This document shows positions 49,581 to 51,044 of a DNA stretch of 51,044 bases, in pieces. Origin of the DNA: Defluviicoccus sp. (lineage in GTDB: Bacteria > Pseudomonadota > Alphaproteobacteria > MPNO01); contig JAPPGP010000225.1 in NCBI GenBank assembly GCA_028821395.1, positions 1 to 51,044 of the forward strand. Reading direction: 5' to 3'. Both the position numbers and the translations under genes were made by a program. The first letter of the stretch is position 1. Each line of letters begins with the position of its first letter. Below the pieces are notes generated by a model, which was not told the DNA's origin, searched no databases, and saw only the letters and a program-made list of their open reading frames with translations.

Positions 49581-50870
49581 ATGACGTCGGCGCTGGTCTT
49601 CGGGCTGCTCGCGCTCGGCCTGTTCCTCAGCGTGCCGATGTTCGTCGTGCTGACCGGCACGGCGTTTGTCGTCTTCGCCCTGACCACGCCGATCCCGCTC
49701 TCCATCCTGCCGCAGCGGGTCTTCGCGGGGATCGAGAACTTTCCGCTGATGGCGATCCCGTTCTTCGTGCTGGCCGCCAACATCATGGGCAAGGGCGGGC
49801 TCTCGGCGCGGCTGGTGCGGTTCATCGAGTCGCTGGTCGGCCATCTGCCGGGCGGGCTCGGCGTGACGGTGGTGCTGACCTGCGTGCTGTTCGCCTCGAT
49901 CACCGGCTCCAGCGCGTCGACCATCGTCGCGGTCGGCGGCATTCTCTATCCGGCGCTGGTCCAGGCGGGCTATTCCGAGCGCTTCTCGATCGGCGTGATC
50001 ACCTGCTCGGCGCTGATCGGCATGATCATCCCGCCGAGCAACGCGATGATCGTGTTCGGCGCCGTCGCCGGGGTGTCGATCGGCGCCCTGTTCATGGCCG
50101 GCATCGGCGCGGGCGCGGTGTTCGCGCTGCTCTACGGCGCCTATTGCGTCGTCTGGTCGCTCGCCAACCGGGTCGAGCGGCGCCCGCGCGCGACTCTCGC
50201 CGAGCGCTGGCAGGCGGCGCGCGAGGTGGTGTGGGGCATCGGCCTGCCGGTCGTCATCATCGGCGGCATCTATGGCGGCGTGTTCACCCCGACCGAGGCG
50301 GCGGCGGTCTCGGTGATCTACGCCGCCTTCGTCTGCGTGCTGGTGTACCGCGAGCTCGATCTGCGCGGGCTCATGTTCGTCTGTCTCGAGGCCGGGGTGA
50401 TCAGTGCCCGCATCCTGATCATGGTGGGGGCGGCGAGCCTGCTGTCGTGGCTGTTCACCCTGTCGGGCATCACCCGCGACATCGTAGCACCCTTCGCCGA
50501 GCTCAAGGAGTCGCCGGAGATCGTGCTGCTGCTGGCCAACGGGCTGTTCCTGGTCTCGGGCATGTTCATCGACGTGTTCTCGAACATCCTGATCCTTGTC
50601 CCGATCCTGCTGGGCACGGTCACGGCGGCGGGGATCAACGGCGTCCATTTCGGCATCGTCACCTCGGTCAATGTCGACATCGGCAATGTCACGCCGCCCT
50701 TCGGCTTCAACCTGTTCATCGCCAGCGGCACCTTCAACAAGCCCTATCTCACGGTGCTGCGGGCGGTGCTGCCGTGGCTCGCCATCGCGCTGTTCTGCCT
50801 CGCCATCGTCACCTACGTGCCCGAGATCAGCCTGTGGCTGCCGAAGCGGCTCTACCCGGAGATGTCCTGA
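49581..50870 (+). CDS. TRAP transporter large permease, second system (DctM family)
   Basis: A 429-residue DctM-type permease with about 12 membrane helices. Diagnostic runs: FPLMAIPFFVLAANIMGKGG, VVLTCVLFASITGSSASTIV, GVITCSALIGMIIPPSNAMI, GVFTPTEAAAVSVIYAAFVC, and late VTSVNVDIGNVTPPFGFNLF. All are typical of the C4-dicarboxylate TRAP-T family. It completes a dctP-dctQ-dctM operon with no regulator or catabolic gene attached within the window. The stop TGA is at 50868-50870 and a convergent gene end follows seven bases later. Confidence 0.95.
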   Translation: MTSALVFGLLALGLFLSVPMFVVLTGTAFVVFALTTPIPLSILPQRVFAGIENFPLMAIPFFVLAANIMGKGGLSARLVRFIESLVGHLPGGLGVTVVLTCVLFASITGSSASTIVAVGGILYPALVQAGYSERFSIGVITCSALIGMIIPPSNAMIVFGAVAGVSIGALFMAGIGAGAVFALLYGAYCVVWSLANRVERRPRATLAERWQAAREVVWGIGLPVVIIGGIYGGVFTPTEAAAVSVIYAAFVCVLVYRELDLRGLMFVCLEAGVISARILIMVGAASLLSWLFTLSGITRDIVAPFAELKESPEIVLLLANGLFLVSGMFIDVFSNILILVPILLGTVTAAGINGVHFGIVTSVNVDIGNVTPPFGFNLFIASGTFNKPYLTVLRAVLPWLAIALFCLAIVTYVPEISLWLPKRLYPEMS

Positions 50871-50876
50871 GGGCCG

Positions 50877-50918
50877 TCAGGCGTCGGGCTTGCGGTTGGT
50901 CCAGAAATGCTCGGCGCG
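50877..50918 (-). CDS. 3' end of an unidentified gene (partial)
   Basis: On the minus strand one frame reads RAEHFWTNRKPDA and then TGA at 50879-50877. The codon use fits this genome. Its 5' part runs into the homopolymer tract and cannot be read. Too little is left to name a family; the gene would converge with the second TRAP operon. Confidence 0.45.
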   Translation of the reverse strand, partial: RAEHFWTNRKPDA

Positions 50919-51023
50919 CCCCCCCCCCCGCCGGCGGGGCGCCCCCCCCCCGGGCCCCCCCGGGCGGGGGCGCCCGGGCCCCCCCCGGCCCCGGGGGGGG
51001 GGGGGCCCGGGGCCGGGGGGGGG
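50919..51023 (+). repeat. G/C homopolymer tract, probable assembly artefact
   Basis: About 105 bases made of C and G only, in runs up to 11, cutting into an otherwise normal gene end. This looks like low-quality read ends or dark-cycle poly-G rather than genome sequence. Some 21 bases of ordinary sequence follow to the window edge. Confidence 0.75.
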
Positions 51024-51044
51024 AGCGCTCCTCGAGGCCGAGAC

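Noticed and set aside
48186..50648. Long minus-strand open frame opposite the second TRAP operon
   Set aside because: Its translation is dominated by Asp, Arg, His and Gln, the usual mirror of GC-rich membrane-protein genes, and it overlaps three well-supported genes.
50919..51023. G-quadruplex or telomere-like element
   Set aside because: Mixed G and C runs of irregular length abruptly replacing a gene end are better explained as an assembly artefact.

Overview
The window is GC-rich, densely packed chromosomal DNA, most likely from an alphaproteobacterium of Rhodospirillales type. Three things point that way: the ubiE-ubiB-coaBC-dut order beside mutM, the prs-rplY-pth-ychF block, and intergenic palindromes of the GTCATGCCCGGACTTG...CCGGGCAT kind. 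No rRNA, tRNA, CRISPR array, transposase or prophage gene was seen. The last ~105 bases are G/C homopolymer that looks like an assembly artefact, so the right edge is probably a contig end.

Region by region. 1-4485: two translationally coupled, probably exported caspase-family (C14) proteins, the first OmpA-caspase-DUF4384 (5' end outside the window), the second beta-propeller-caspase. 4486-5045: no gene recognised. 5046-9343: a luciferase-like flavin monooxygenase convergent with an acyl-CoA dehydrogenase / CoA-transferase / hotdog hydratase operon. 9405-11992: an M20 amidohydrolase flanked by two decayed PIN toxin-antitoxin modules, one with a broken antitoxin and one with a broken toxin. 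12195-16546: an operon of gamma-glutamyltransferase, YtcJ-like amidohydrolase and a fold-type III PLP enzyme. 16568-22249: a GGCT-like hypothetical protein, an alpha/beta hydrolase, a Rieske oxygenase with an amidase, an enoyl-CoA hydratase and a small exported protein. 22253-28399: housekeeping genes (mutM, ubiE, ubiB, coaBC, dut, a MoeB/ThiF E1-like enzyme and a DsrE protein). 28407-29396: a 2-hydroxyacid dehydrogenase gene cut by one in-frame TAG.

30028-38493 is a catabolic island: a LigB-type extradiol dioxygenase, a complete TRAP transporter, a metallo-beta-lactamase-fold lactonase-like hydrolase, a pair of adjacent cupin proteins, a TauD-type dioxygenase and a gentisate-dioxygenase-like bicupin. 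38821-42708 holds a TerB protein, a COX15-type haem A synthase, an NTF2-like protein, an HsaA-type flavin enzyme and a dienelactone hydrolase. 42778-47751 holds ychF, pth, rplY, prs, a VOC protein and a phosphopantetheinyl transferase. 47982-50870 is a second complete TRAP transporter, followed by the last codons of an unidentified minus-strand gene.

Taken together, the accessory content suits a heterotroph that imports organic acids through TRAP systems and opens or hydrolyses aromatic and amide compounds with several unrelated oxygenases. No recognisable transcription factor accompanies these clusters. The most unusual part is the coupled caspase pair at the left end.
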